Of a stretch of DNA of 64,000 nt, positions 43,750 through 54,652 are shown one piece after another. The DNA lies in NCBI GenBank assembly GCA_003260075.1, contig QLIY01000233.1, positions 64,405 through 128,404 on the forward strand, read 5' to 3'. The stretch's first letter is position 1; the number at the start of each line of letters is the position of its first letter. The translations under genes were made by a program, and so were the position numbers. The notes under the pieces were generated by a model. It saw only the letters and a program-made list of their open reading frames with translations. It ran no database searches and was not told the origin of the DNA. The stretch comes from Phallusia mammillata (Eukaryota; Chordata; Ascidiacea; Phlebobranchia; Ascidiidae).

Positions 43750-46700
43750 TTACATATCTGACACTCTCTGTTCCAGACTGTCCAATTCATCAGCAATTTT
43801 CTGCGGCAAATCGACATTGACTTGCTCATCAAAATACTTTCGTATCGATGAGACCTCATCCATCCAGAAGTCTTTTGGAAGGTCAAATAGTCCTTTCATG
43901 TCGACATTTTCCTTGAGGCCATCAAGGTTAAGAGAGTCTTTTGTAGGAATGAAACCAACAGCGGATTTTTTTGCAATATCTTCTTGTCCATTGGTTCGCT
44001 TGAAAATCCATTCAAGTACTCGAGAGTTTTCACCAAAGCCCGGCCACATAAATTTGCCATCAGCTCCCTGTTAAAAAATGAAAAAATGTGTTTATTTATG
44101 TAATATCACAGCCCAAATATTGGTAAATTGCCCATAATCATGTATGTGCTTAAACATGCCAACTTTAAAATTTAAATTTTTGTTTTTATTTTTTTGTAAA
44201 CAAAATTTGTTGCTAAGTGTTTTGGAAAATACTGGTCTAATAATAAAACTATTAATAATTAATTTATGTTTTAGGATGCAAGACACAACTCCAGTAGCTT
44301 TTAATAGAGAGTTAACTACTTCACTTTCATATTTGTTACATGTTTTTAAAAACTTACCTTTCTAAACCAGTTCACATGGAATATTCTTGGCATATCCCGT
44401 CCAGGTTTGTTCAAGCTCAGCCAATGGTCAAGATATTTGCCAAAGTTGTATCCGAAGAATGGGCGCATTGCAAAAGGATCGTGCATAATCACTTTGCCTA
44501 ACAATTAAAATAATAATTACATAGAGTATAGAATGTAATGCAAAAGGAAACTTATTTTTCAACAAATTTGTATTATACCACAACAATATATAACCAAGAA
44601 GTATTTTAAACTTACATGTAAACTTTATTATGTTTCAAATAAACCCGCCAAAGTTTCAAAATCATTACCTTTGTGTTCAGCAGCTGCTGTTGCTTCTGAT
44701 CTCATACCAGCACCAATAAACACACCATGTTGCCAGTCAAATGATTCATACACCAGAGGGACACCTGAAAAAGTATTCAAAGTTGTGGTTAGAAAACTAC
44801 TATGAACATACATATTTGTAGTTTGGTATACTAGTGTTTCAAAACACTGCAACTTAGTTATAGTAAAATTCTACACACTTTAACAATTAAAATTATATGA
44901 CACAGATATTTAAAAACGAGTAAATCCCAAACAAATATTTCTGAATTTAATACATACCTTGGGGTCTTCTGCCCCCAAATATGATGGCTGAAATTGGGAC
45001 ACCATCGTCTCGTTCCCAGTCAGGGTCAATTGTGGGACACTGTGATGCAGGGGCACAAAATCTGGAGTTTGGATGAGCAGCTGGTTCTTTGGAGTCTAGA
45101 AAAAATGGATTCCAAAGGTAATTTATATAAAGTGGTGAGTGCAGTAAATTTGCAATTTTCTAAAATGGTTAAATTGAGGAATATGCAGAATTACAGTTTT
45201 AAAAACAGATTGTGACTACTATTTAAAAATGATTGTACCTGGAGTCCATGGTTTGTTTTTCCATGATGTAATACTGACACCTGGTGGTGGAAGTTCGTCC
45301 ATCCCTTCCCAATAAACTCCACCATCGGATGTCTCGGCAACATTTGTGAAAACTGAAATAAGTTACAATTAACCCTTTAATAGAAAACAAGTTTACCCTG
45401 TGGTGTTAACAAAAATGAAGAAAAATTAGAAGCTTGTTTAAATAAGACCAAACATTTGTCATAAACAATGAAAACCAACCTGTGTTAGACATGCATGCTT
45501 TTAATGCATTTGGATTTGTCTTCATTGAAGTTCCAGGAGCGACTCCAAAGAATCCGTTTTCAGGGTTAATTGCTCTAAGTTTTCCATTTGAGTCAAATTT
45601 CATCCATGCAATGTCGTCACCAACACACTCTACTTTCCATCCAGGCAAAGTTGGTTCCATCATTGCCAGGTTCGTCTTGCCACACGCACTGGGAAAGGCT
45701 GCAGCAATGTATTTCTTGACACCTTGTGGGTTTGTAATGCCTAGAATCTGAAATAATAATAAAAACGTTACTTAATTCTCGAAGTATAAAATACAGGCAT
45801 GTCCATTTTTGTTAGAATGATCTCAGAATAGGAAAACAGCAAATTTGAGGGACATATTCTTGATCAACTGTTATTTATTTGTCTCAAATAATAAAAAAAA
45901 TCAAGTGACTAATCATTGTATTGCAGAACTTTACTATAAGTGTAACCGATTCAGGCACTTTTACTTAAAAAAAAAGATAACAAAACAATATGTTGCAAGT
46001 CTTATGTCTCACCAGCATATGTTCAGCAAGCCAGCCCTCTCGTTTAGCAATTGTTGAACCAATTCTAAGAGCAAAGCACTTTTTGCCGAGGAGGGAGTTT
46101 CCACCATAACCGCTGCCATATGACATGATTTCCATTTTGTCAGGAATATGTGACACAAGAACACGTTCTGGATCACAAGGCCAGTTCTCAACAAGTTGCT
46201 CTGCAAAAGATGATGTTTTGTTCTTTAGTCTGTAAGACATTCTAATCATAAAGAAGCAAAACACTTACTTTTTGTGGGTAAAGGACAGCCAACAGAATGG
46301 AGACACTTAACATAATTTCCACCTCCAATAAGGTCAAAAACCGTTGGGGTTATGCGGGTCATCACTCTCATGCTAACAACAACATATCTGGAATCTGTCA
46401 ATTGGATTCCATTTTTGGAGATGGTTCCACCAACTGGACCCATACTAAAGGGGATGACGTACATGGTTCTACCTGCAAATACAAAACATCTGTTGTTTGA
46501 TTTTGTATTTGATAAGAAGAATTAGTAACATACCTTTCATACAGCCAGGGTATCTTTCACCCATTGCTTTGTACAGTGCTGCAGGGGCCATCCATTGCCC
46601 TAGCAAACCTTTAATGCTTTCTTTCGGGGTTGGAATTGTCTCACTTTTCGTTTCAGTAGCAATTACTGTTTTGCTCTCAACTCTTGCCACATCCTTTGGA

Positions 46701-48662
46701 TCAGTTCTTGCATACCAGCTGAACATATAAATCATGTTTAATAATTTTCAAAGAAAACTTAACTTTTGGAGAATTTTTAGGCCCCCCAGTAACAAGTGTT
46801 TTATCTGTGATCTTTGAGACCAGACAAGTTTTAAAAAGGCGGGGTTTTGTGACTTACAACAACCATATTATTTAGCTAGCAAATGCATTCATGTCAGTTT
46901 GCACACAAGAGGAAGGGAGATTGCAGGATTTGCATTGATCTGACACTGGAAGTTGTGCACAAACACGACGACAAAATTGGGTGTGGTTGATTAAAAGCTT
47001 TCACTTGTTCTTAACTGATTTGACCTAATGACACATTTTTCTCTACTATAAGTTTACCTTGCGTGCAAAAGGCCCTTGTAAAAATCTCACTTACCAGTTG
47101 TCATACTTCGGCAATGGTTTAATTTCTCCATCTTTATGCATTTCCTGCAAAAACTTTTTGTTCTCAGCCTCGGATCCATCACAAATGTGAAGCCCTTCTG
47201 GTTGACATAATTCATATTTTTCAATGATGTAACTCTGCAAGATTAAGAAAATTGTTAAATAATTCAGTTTTGTTACATATATAGAAATTTCCTTGTCAGC
47301 AAGTCTCTATTTAATACCTCACAGTAATTTGTTTCCTAAATTTACAAGCATAATTTGTCACTCAACAATAGTGTATTGCGCATTTTTAAATGATGTTTAA
47401 TTGGGCTAGCTAGGATGTTTTTTTGGTTGAACATCATTACCTTTATATCAGTTGGAAGTTTTTCAAAGTTTCCATGAACAACATTAATTTGTCTTTCTTG
47501 TTGATTTCCAGCATATACAGATGAAGCTTTTGAAGATATTCGATGAATAAAAAGAGGATTGGGCCTAAGAAAAAAAAACGGCTTGATAAGTCTACAATCA
47601 TAATTACATTTTTTAATTGTTTTAATGATTAATTTCTTATTTGTGTGTTTAAAAAAATTAGTGATCACAAAAATTGTCCGGATACTTTAAAAAACTACTT
47701 TATTATTTCCAACACCATGTGAAAATGTTGCAGTTTTAACCACTGTTTATGTCCCCTACAAGACACATGTGAAACATTTTTATTGTTGCAAACTGGCCAA
47801 GCAATGCACAAAGCAATTAGACCTGCAGACACATCCAGAACCCTTGAGAACGTCTGGGGTCAGTCAAAAAGCAATCAAATAACCATAAGCGCTCAGCCAA
47901 TCAAAAAACTCATTTGCATATGAAATCAATAACAACGTGTATGTATGTATGTATGAAATGAGTCAGAACGCAACAACGGCGCAAATCGGTAAAATCATTT
48001 AAAATACAATGATCACTTATTTCGTGGCGTCACTTGGTGTATGTCGTGGCGCCCTCACCGAAATGTAAAGTCATGTTATTACGTCATCTGATTTGTGATT
48101 TCCGACAAAGGGTTTACGTATGTGCCGCGTTTGTGCCGAAGATAGAACAACAACCTTTTAAAGAGAAAATCACACAAGCAAAAATTACCCGACGCGTCAA
48201 CGTTAAATGTCTAAGGTTCGTTTGTTAATTCGTTGTTGGCGCACAGAAAATCGAATAAATGCCACTAAATCCACTTTTAAAGCTTTTTTAACGATGCCAG
48301 TTTTAACAATTTTAAACACCAATACATAAATACAAGGAAGTTTATAACACACCGTATGCGTCTCGCCGTTATAGGGCACCACTGTTAACCTACGAGTCCA
48401 AGAAAAAAACTACACAACGTAAAGTAGTAACGTTATAACCATTAGGATTTTCTTGAACAACTGAACTTTAAGTCGCTTCGGGTAGAACGCAGCTCTGTCC
48501 TTTGTTTTCGTACGACGTTATCGTAATACGTTCCCGTGTGTTATATTTAACAACTTAACGTAAACATATTAAACATTACAAATTTCACTAAAACCAAGTG
48601 CCGTTTTACTGCGAGGCAAAACATCTTACAAAACTAAAAAACACTTACTTTATTTCTCCCAT
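43750..48662 (-). CDS. PCK: Phosphoenolpyruvate carboxykinase (GTP), probably cytosolic
   Basis: Twelve exons in coding order: 48662-48649, 47564-47441, 47234-47095, 46718-46534, 46472-46269, 46200-46013, 45747-45480, 45352-45239, 45095-44958, 44764-44669, 44497-44358, 44067-43750; 642 residues. It converts oxaloacetate and GTP to phosphoenolpyruvate, the entry step of gluconeogenesis. Seen: [12 protein letters not shown], the substrate loop [26 protein letters not shown], the kinase P-loop [13 protein letters not shown], metal site [70 protein letters not shown], and [24 protein letters not shown]. The first exon holds only MGEI plus two bases. No clear mitochondrial presequence, so the cytosolic form is favoured. 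No frame problem was found in any exon. Confidence 0.95.
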
Positions 48663-48779
48663 TGTGCTTGCTCAATCAAATACACGAACCACAAAATATT
48701 CAGATCAAGAAACTTATTTGAAACAGCCAACTCGTAAATTGGACATAGAGAAATGATAGCAGGGTGTTTCGATGCTGGG

Positions 48780-48787
48780 TTATAAAT
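48780..48787 (-). promoter_or_regulatory. Possible TATA box of the PEPCK gene
   Basis: The minus strand reads ATTTATAA about 120 bases before the start codon, at a plausible core-promoter distance. Based on sequence match only. Confidence 0.3.
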
Positions 48788-51455
48788 GCCCCGTACCATG
48801 ACGCGGCGTTACGTCACGACAAAAACACGGTTGCGAAATCGCGTCTAACTTTTTCGCACTAACATCGCGTGATCACGGCAAAGAGCACTGGCCTTTTGAT
48901 TTGTATTTTACCTTGAAAAAACGCTGGGTCTGTACTGTAAGTTATTAGCCACAACGGGCTCAAAAAGCTTGCCGTTCCTTTAAAACGAAACGTTTACGAA
49001 CTCTTTTCTGTGGGATATAGGTTTGGTTAAATTACCCATGCATACAGCACTGTTTATAAAATGCCTCAGTTTGTTTATGTAAGACTTGCTTGATTAAATA
49101 CACACAGGAATTTCTCTTACCTACGTATGGGAAACACTAATACATCATAGCAACGCGTAATTTACGTCGATATTCGGAAGTGCCGTTCACCTGAGTGTAT
49201 CTGCTAGGTAGCCTGTGATATGCGGGATTTTTTTGAGAAAACGAGACGAATCAGGGGCATTAAAGTGGGATGTGTATAACGTACTAGTTCAACATCAAGT
49301 ACCCAATAGTCATTCAAAGCAGTATAAATGGCATAAAACCTTCTGCCATATCGATTACCTAAAAACAGGTCTTTTCGCTACCGTTCAAAACAAAGGTTTC
49401 GCAAAAATGGGGTTTGTGCTTTCACTGGACGACTAGGGCTTTGTACGATTAAAAACTGCCATGTAGTTGATAGAAAGCTGAAGTATAAACAATTTTACCC
49501 AATTTCAAATAACGAAGCTTGCCAACACATCACAGAGAGCAAAAATTGCAATCCATTTAAATCCTAAAACAGTTCCGCTATTTTTTGACATACAATGACG
49601 CCCCAAAACAGCTGAAAAGACGTCATCTTCACGCAAGAACAGGCTTGACTAGTTAAAGGTCTGACACACCCCCAAAAGAACACCAAAATTTCACAAAAAC
49701 ACGCTGAGTTTTACGATAGGCTGGAAAGAGCTCCGCCTCCAAACCGGCAACAACGCCCCTTTAAGTCATAGCCACATCGAGCCGCCATTGGTCGAGCGCG
49801 GGGGCACGTCTTGAGCGAACGACCGACGAGTTTTGATGACTAGATAAACCGGAATTTGGTTCTGTTGGCATTTATTTGATCCTGTATTTAGGCGAAATGA
49901 AGGGACATTAACATTCGAAACACTGACAATGTTCTTAAAAAAACGGTTTCATTTATAAGTCAGAACAGTCAGATTCGGAGTTACACGTATTTTCCTTTAA
50001 AGCATTACTTAATAATAAACGTTAGTTTAGAAAAGTTTTCCTAAACTTTATCACCCCAAGGACCCATGTATCTTCCAATACTGGCCCTATTCTAACAAGA
50101 AGAGAGACAAAACATAACAAAACTAAATTTGAGGAATAAGCTAAATTTATCTTTAATAATTTAATGGTTAAATTATATTGTAAAAAATATAACAATTATT
50201 TCAAAACATATGCAATAGTATCACAACTAAAAGGCGTTTTCGTAACGCTTAGTTAATCCACCTTTTCGCGAGCCAACCGTGTAGTCCAATTCAGCTAATT
50301 GTAGCAAAACAAACCGCATTTCATACGTGCAATGTGTCCAGTGACCATTTACCAAACACTATCACTAACAAGGAATATTTACAACGACCGTTGTGAATAC
50401 GTGCTGTCCACACACATGCGCTGTAACTGAAGCCGGCGACATCTAAATAAATCGAATGTTCTTGAACAACGTTACGTGACCAACGCTCACGTGACTGTGG
50501 GGCCCAACCGCGATTCCCACGTACATATTATTTTGTTTACCAGCAGTGCTAAACTTAGGTTGTGCAACGTGCTATCATCACGATGTACCACAAAATGCAA
50601 TGCAGGGTTATTAGCAATAACATCAACGTGTTTGTTCGTCTTATTTTTTGTATCCAAGCAATTTTGCCCCCCCCCCACTTAGGTTGTGCAACGTGCTATC
50701 ATCACGATGTACCACAAAATGCAACGCAGGGTTATTAGAAATAACATCAACGTGTTTGTTCGTCTGATTTTTTGTATCCAAGCAATTTTAATCCAGTAAT
50801 GATTTCTTTTAAAAAATTGTGCCACCTGGTTAGATAGCTGTTGGCTTTGTCATGTGTAAAATGGTAACAACAACACTAAATATCAACTTTTAAAAATCCG
50901 TGAAGGCCGAAATGCTCACATACATTATGTTTAGAATTACGACATATGACACATTTTCAAGGACCGAGTGGAAATTTACAACAAAGTCCGTGCGAGTTGC
51001 GACACACTGCAGAGAATTTTGTCCCGGCTTTTTCGTTGGTTTAACGAGCGGCTGTTAATTTCCACAACGCCGGCAAGGAAATTGCGCAATTTCGTCACGT
51101 AGTCAGTCCAAGCAACTCTTAAGCTTGTGACAATTGTGTGTTTAATAAATCAACTGAAGTATATAGATACTTTAGTAAAAAAATCAGTTTAAAAGCAAAT
51201 TGTGCTGTAGCTTACTTCAAAGCAATAGCTCAAGGTATAAAAATCACCATGGTCAATGTTAAACCTGCTTTTCAGACGTTTAAAATAACAAGATCGCATT
51301 ATTTTATGACGCAACATTTCACGGGCAAAACGCCGGCTCGCAAACAAAGACCGATCACGCTGTGCACCGAAGTGAAACACCTGAGCCGTGATTGGTTAAA
51401 AATTAAGGCGTGGGGCGTAACAGTATTGGATTTCGCAATGTCGGTCAGTGAAAGG
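48788..51455. other. PEPCK upstream region
   Basis: No gene seen. Locally more GC-rich with several TGACG/ACGTCA-like sites (for example near 48810 and 49620) and a poly-C junction at 50667-50676. Likely promoter and enhancer DNA. Confidence 0.55.
50554..50790. repeat. Direct repeat around poly-C (50667-50676)
   Basis: About 113 bp (50554-50666) recurs from 50677 with three or so substitutions. Intergenic. Confidence 0.85.
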
Positions 51456-52924
51456 TTAAAAATGATGCCCTTGCTTTTGAAAAAGGTGAAATGACCAGTA
51501 GGGCCGGTTTAGTTCATAACTTTCAATGTGCTTTTTATAAATTCTCCCCAAATGCAAATCTGTACCAAAAAAAATAATTAAACTTATATTACGAGATGTT
51601 TTAAACTTGTAAAATTGAAACATAATAGTAAACTGGTTGCTATTTAGTTCAGTTTAGCAAAAATGGAAACAAGAAATTACCTGGACTTAAAAAACTTCGT
51701 AAGAACTGACCACAACAAAAAATGATTAATTATGCACAGAGTACATGGAAAATGATGCAGTTACTTCCTGTATTTCAAGCATCAACAACACAACCAACCA
51801 AGTTACATTAACATGATATAGATTGTCACAAAAAATATGATTAAAATGTTTACTTGTTTTGTGCAGTTATGTAATTTAAAACAATACACATTAAAAAGAG
51901 TAACAAATCTTAACCAGACTTACCTTCTAAAAACCAGAAGTATGGATAGAGGTGCCATCGTTCAGCCCTGAGTTGGCAATCAATAAAATTTTAAACAAAC
52001 AAAAAATGAATGAAACTAATTATCTAAAGTTACCTAGATAGATATCTGAGCAAAAAAACAAAATATTTATTTGAAACTTGCCACTTATTTAGTAATCAAT
52101 TATAAAAACACATGCACAAAAATCATTTTGTATATTCAGCAACCTGCATTTAGGGATTTGTAGCAATTTAGCCAGCAGCCATGCTTGGCATCATGGACTG
52201 CTGACTATTGCAAAAACGTAGGCATCTTTCACTTTTTGTATGTAGACATAGCCATAAGGCAAATATTTGGCAAGTACATAACAAGTAAAAATTGCACCCA
52301 ACGCTTGTGCAATGTAGTACATCGAATTGTACTTGTTTGAATTACTGTTCAACTACATGTTAGGTACTTCAAAATAGTAGTTTTAGGTGAAATAGTCAAC
52401 AATGGGGAAGATTGTTGACTTAACTTTTCGACAGAAGTTATTTCATTTTACAGTTGTAAATGTTCATTACAAGTGCCACAAGCTCATTAACAGAGATTGT
52501 TATGAACAAAACTATTAATTTTTGCAAAGTTTTATTTAAAAAATATCCAAAATAGTTTAATAATACAGAATCTAGCACTACACAAAAAAAGAAATCCAAA
52601 AACATTATAAACAAAAGAAACACAATAGCTGCTGATTTGTCCTACCTAGGAAGTGAACTGGATAAAAACTGAACATATCAAATCACAAACTGTTAACCCC
52701 CCCCCCATAATACAGAATCTAGCACTACACAAAAAAAGAAATCCAAAAACATTACAAACAAAAGAAACACAATAGCTGCTGATTTGTCCTACCTACGAAG
52801 TGAACTGGATAAAAACTGAACATATCAAATCACAAACTGTTATATAAGCTTTCAAGTATACACTGTTACTATTTATAGCACTTAAAACTTTTACCCAGAC
52901 CACATAGTCCTCCACTTCTCCTTG
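51456..52924 (-). CDS. Unrecognised small spliced gene (3' exons; 5' end uncertain)
   Basis: Three exons agree in phase, in coding order: 52815-52793 (23-nt exon, FLSSSLR), 51967-51924 (RAERWHLYPYFWFLE) and 51559-51456 (DLHLGRIYKKHIESYE, LNRPYWSFHLF, QKQGHHF, stop). A fourth, weaker exon (52924-52895, QGEVEDYVVW) would join in phase 0. The residues are rich in Tyr, Trp, His and Phe and look like a real C-terminus, perhaps of a small membrane or mitochondrial protein, but I cannot name a family. A possible first exon with a hydrophobic leader (MSSLEFISTKIAGVVLVLIF, 53298 downward) could not be joined by phase. The 23-nt exon is duplicated at a poly-C junction (other copy about 52629-52651). 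Confidence 0.5.
52558..52843. repeat. Direct repeat around poly-C (52697-52706)
   Basis: About 138 bp (52558-52696) repeated at 52707-52843 with a few substitutions, including one Arg/Pro difference in the predicted 23-nt exon. Confidence 0.85.
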
Positions 52925-53469
52925 CTTTATGGTCACACAATAAAAAAAATCATGTTACCAATTAATTTACAAATGAAAGGCCATTAATGCTGACACAAGT
53001 CACACAATGTAACAGCATTAAGTTCATTGAAAACTAATGCGTTAATGCTAAAAAAACACTCGAAACAAAATGGTTCCTCCAGCTTTTTTACCCAGTCCAT
53101 TGTTGATTTATTATCATGCATTAATGTAAAAGCAAAATTTTGCACATATTTAGTGGTAAGTTGATTATCTTCAGGCATAAAATAATAAAACCTAAAACGT
53201 CCAGCACAATGCAGCTGCTGAAGCAGAACCTGAGGTAAAAATTAAGACAAGAACAACCCCAGCAATTTTTGTGGAAATAAATTCGAGAGATGACATTTTC
53301 ACTCATAAACAAAATATCCGGGTCTGTTCGAGCTTTTATTACGATTTTGGTTTTGACGACATTTAACAAAATTTATCCAGCAAATGACTTTTCACGGCCA
53401 AAATACACATGTACGTTTAAGAAAAGGTTAAAAAGTAAGGCATATACGCTAATCTGACGTTATTTAGTA

Positions 53470-53711
53470 GAGATGTACTGAATATTCGGTTTGCCGAATT
53501 TATTCGGACGGATCAGCCACTTTTGCCAAGATTCGGTTTCCGCCGAATCACAACAATTATTCGAAATCACAACGAAACCGAATATTTTATGAACACAAGT
53601 TCAAAGCATTACACGCACCTTCATTTTTGCTTCATAAGGGAGCACACAATTTTTCCAACTACGGCATAACTATAATCGCTTCAATTATTATGATTTTTTA
53701 AACATTTTCAC

Positions 53712-53748
<37 letters not shown>

Positions 53749-53856
53749 TTTGTGTGAAGTCATAAATAATTCGGTTGATTCAGCTGAATTTATTCGGCAA
53801 AACTGCCGAATATTCGGTTCGGTCAAACCTAAATTAAGCCGATTCGGTACATCCCT
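53470..53856. mobile_element. hAT-like element split by a 46-base poly-C tract
   Basis: The ends AGAGATGTACTGAA and TTCGGTACATCCCT are inverted, and the inner arms repeat attcgg many times on both sides. A run of C (53713-53758) sits between the arms. Unlike other C runs it has no flanking direct repeat, so it may be genuine. No clean target duplication. Confidence 0.65.
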
Positions 53857-53885
53857 ATTATTAAGTGCTCAACAACATTTTGGAT

Positions 53886-54197
53886 GCAAGTTCCCCAAAA
53901 GCGGTTGTCATACGCAATCTTGTTACTTTGTTTGTAATATGTCCTGCATTGGGTAGCTTGTGACTAAGTCCCCCCCCCCTTGACAAAAAGTCGGTAATTC
54001 ATTGAAATAATAACGAAACACAACTATCCTGTTGTGTAGCACCACTATTTGTGCGGTAGAAAAACTTAGAAAAAAACGTGTTTTCATATTAAACGTGTAA
54101 GGACCCCCCCCCCCAAGTTCCCCAAAAGCGGTTGTCATACGCAATCTTGTTACTTTGTTTGTTATATGTCCTGCATTGGGTAGCTTGTGACTAAGTT
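53886..54197. repeat. Repeat with an extra piece between two poly-C runs (53970-53979, 54104-54114)
   Basis: About 83 bp ending at 53969 recurs from 54115. Between the two C runs lies a 124-bp piece (53980-54103) not matched elsewhere in the window by eye. Confidence 0.8.
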
Positions 54198-54652
54198 TTC
54201 GTCAACTTTAGTTTCCTGAAGTCCAGTAAACGTTGAGATTTAGCCACTAAAACAACAAATAAAAATGTGCGTCCGCGAGAGAATAAAATTAAGTGTGAAG
54301 TATTGAAGAGTCTCCTCTGCTTGCGATATTTATTTATTGCATCACAATCAACATAAAAAAGGCATTTATTCGCGCAAAAAAACAAAGCCATTCATACTTT
54401 TAGTGTTGTCAGTGATGCAACGAACGGCCTTCGAATTTTTGTCCGTCTTGTAACATCGGGGGAAATTAGTCTTACATGTTGATGCGATAAGACTTTTGCA
54501 GTAAATTAACTTTCAATGGTAAGTTCAAGACCGGATTTGACTGGAGGGCTGGAGTTTGGTGATTCGTCGCTTACATATATTCCCTTCTTAAACTTCCCTC
54601 CGGTTAGGAACCACTGATTTAAAATTTAAGCAAATAACCAGGGACTCTCTTA

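Larger units (their letters stand above)
52925..54652. other. Region upstream of the small gene, with a hAT element and two poly-C junctions
   Basis: Apart from a possible leader exon near 53200-53298 (minus strand) no gene is supported. Confidence 0.5.

Noticed and set aside
53886-54197. Terminal repeats of a transposon
   Set aside because: The repeats are direct, adjoin C runs like all other junctions, and enclose no coding sequence or target duplication.
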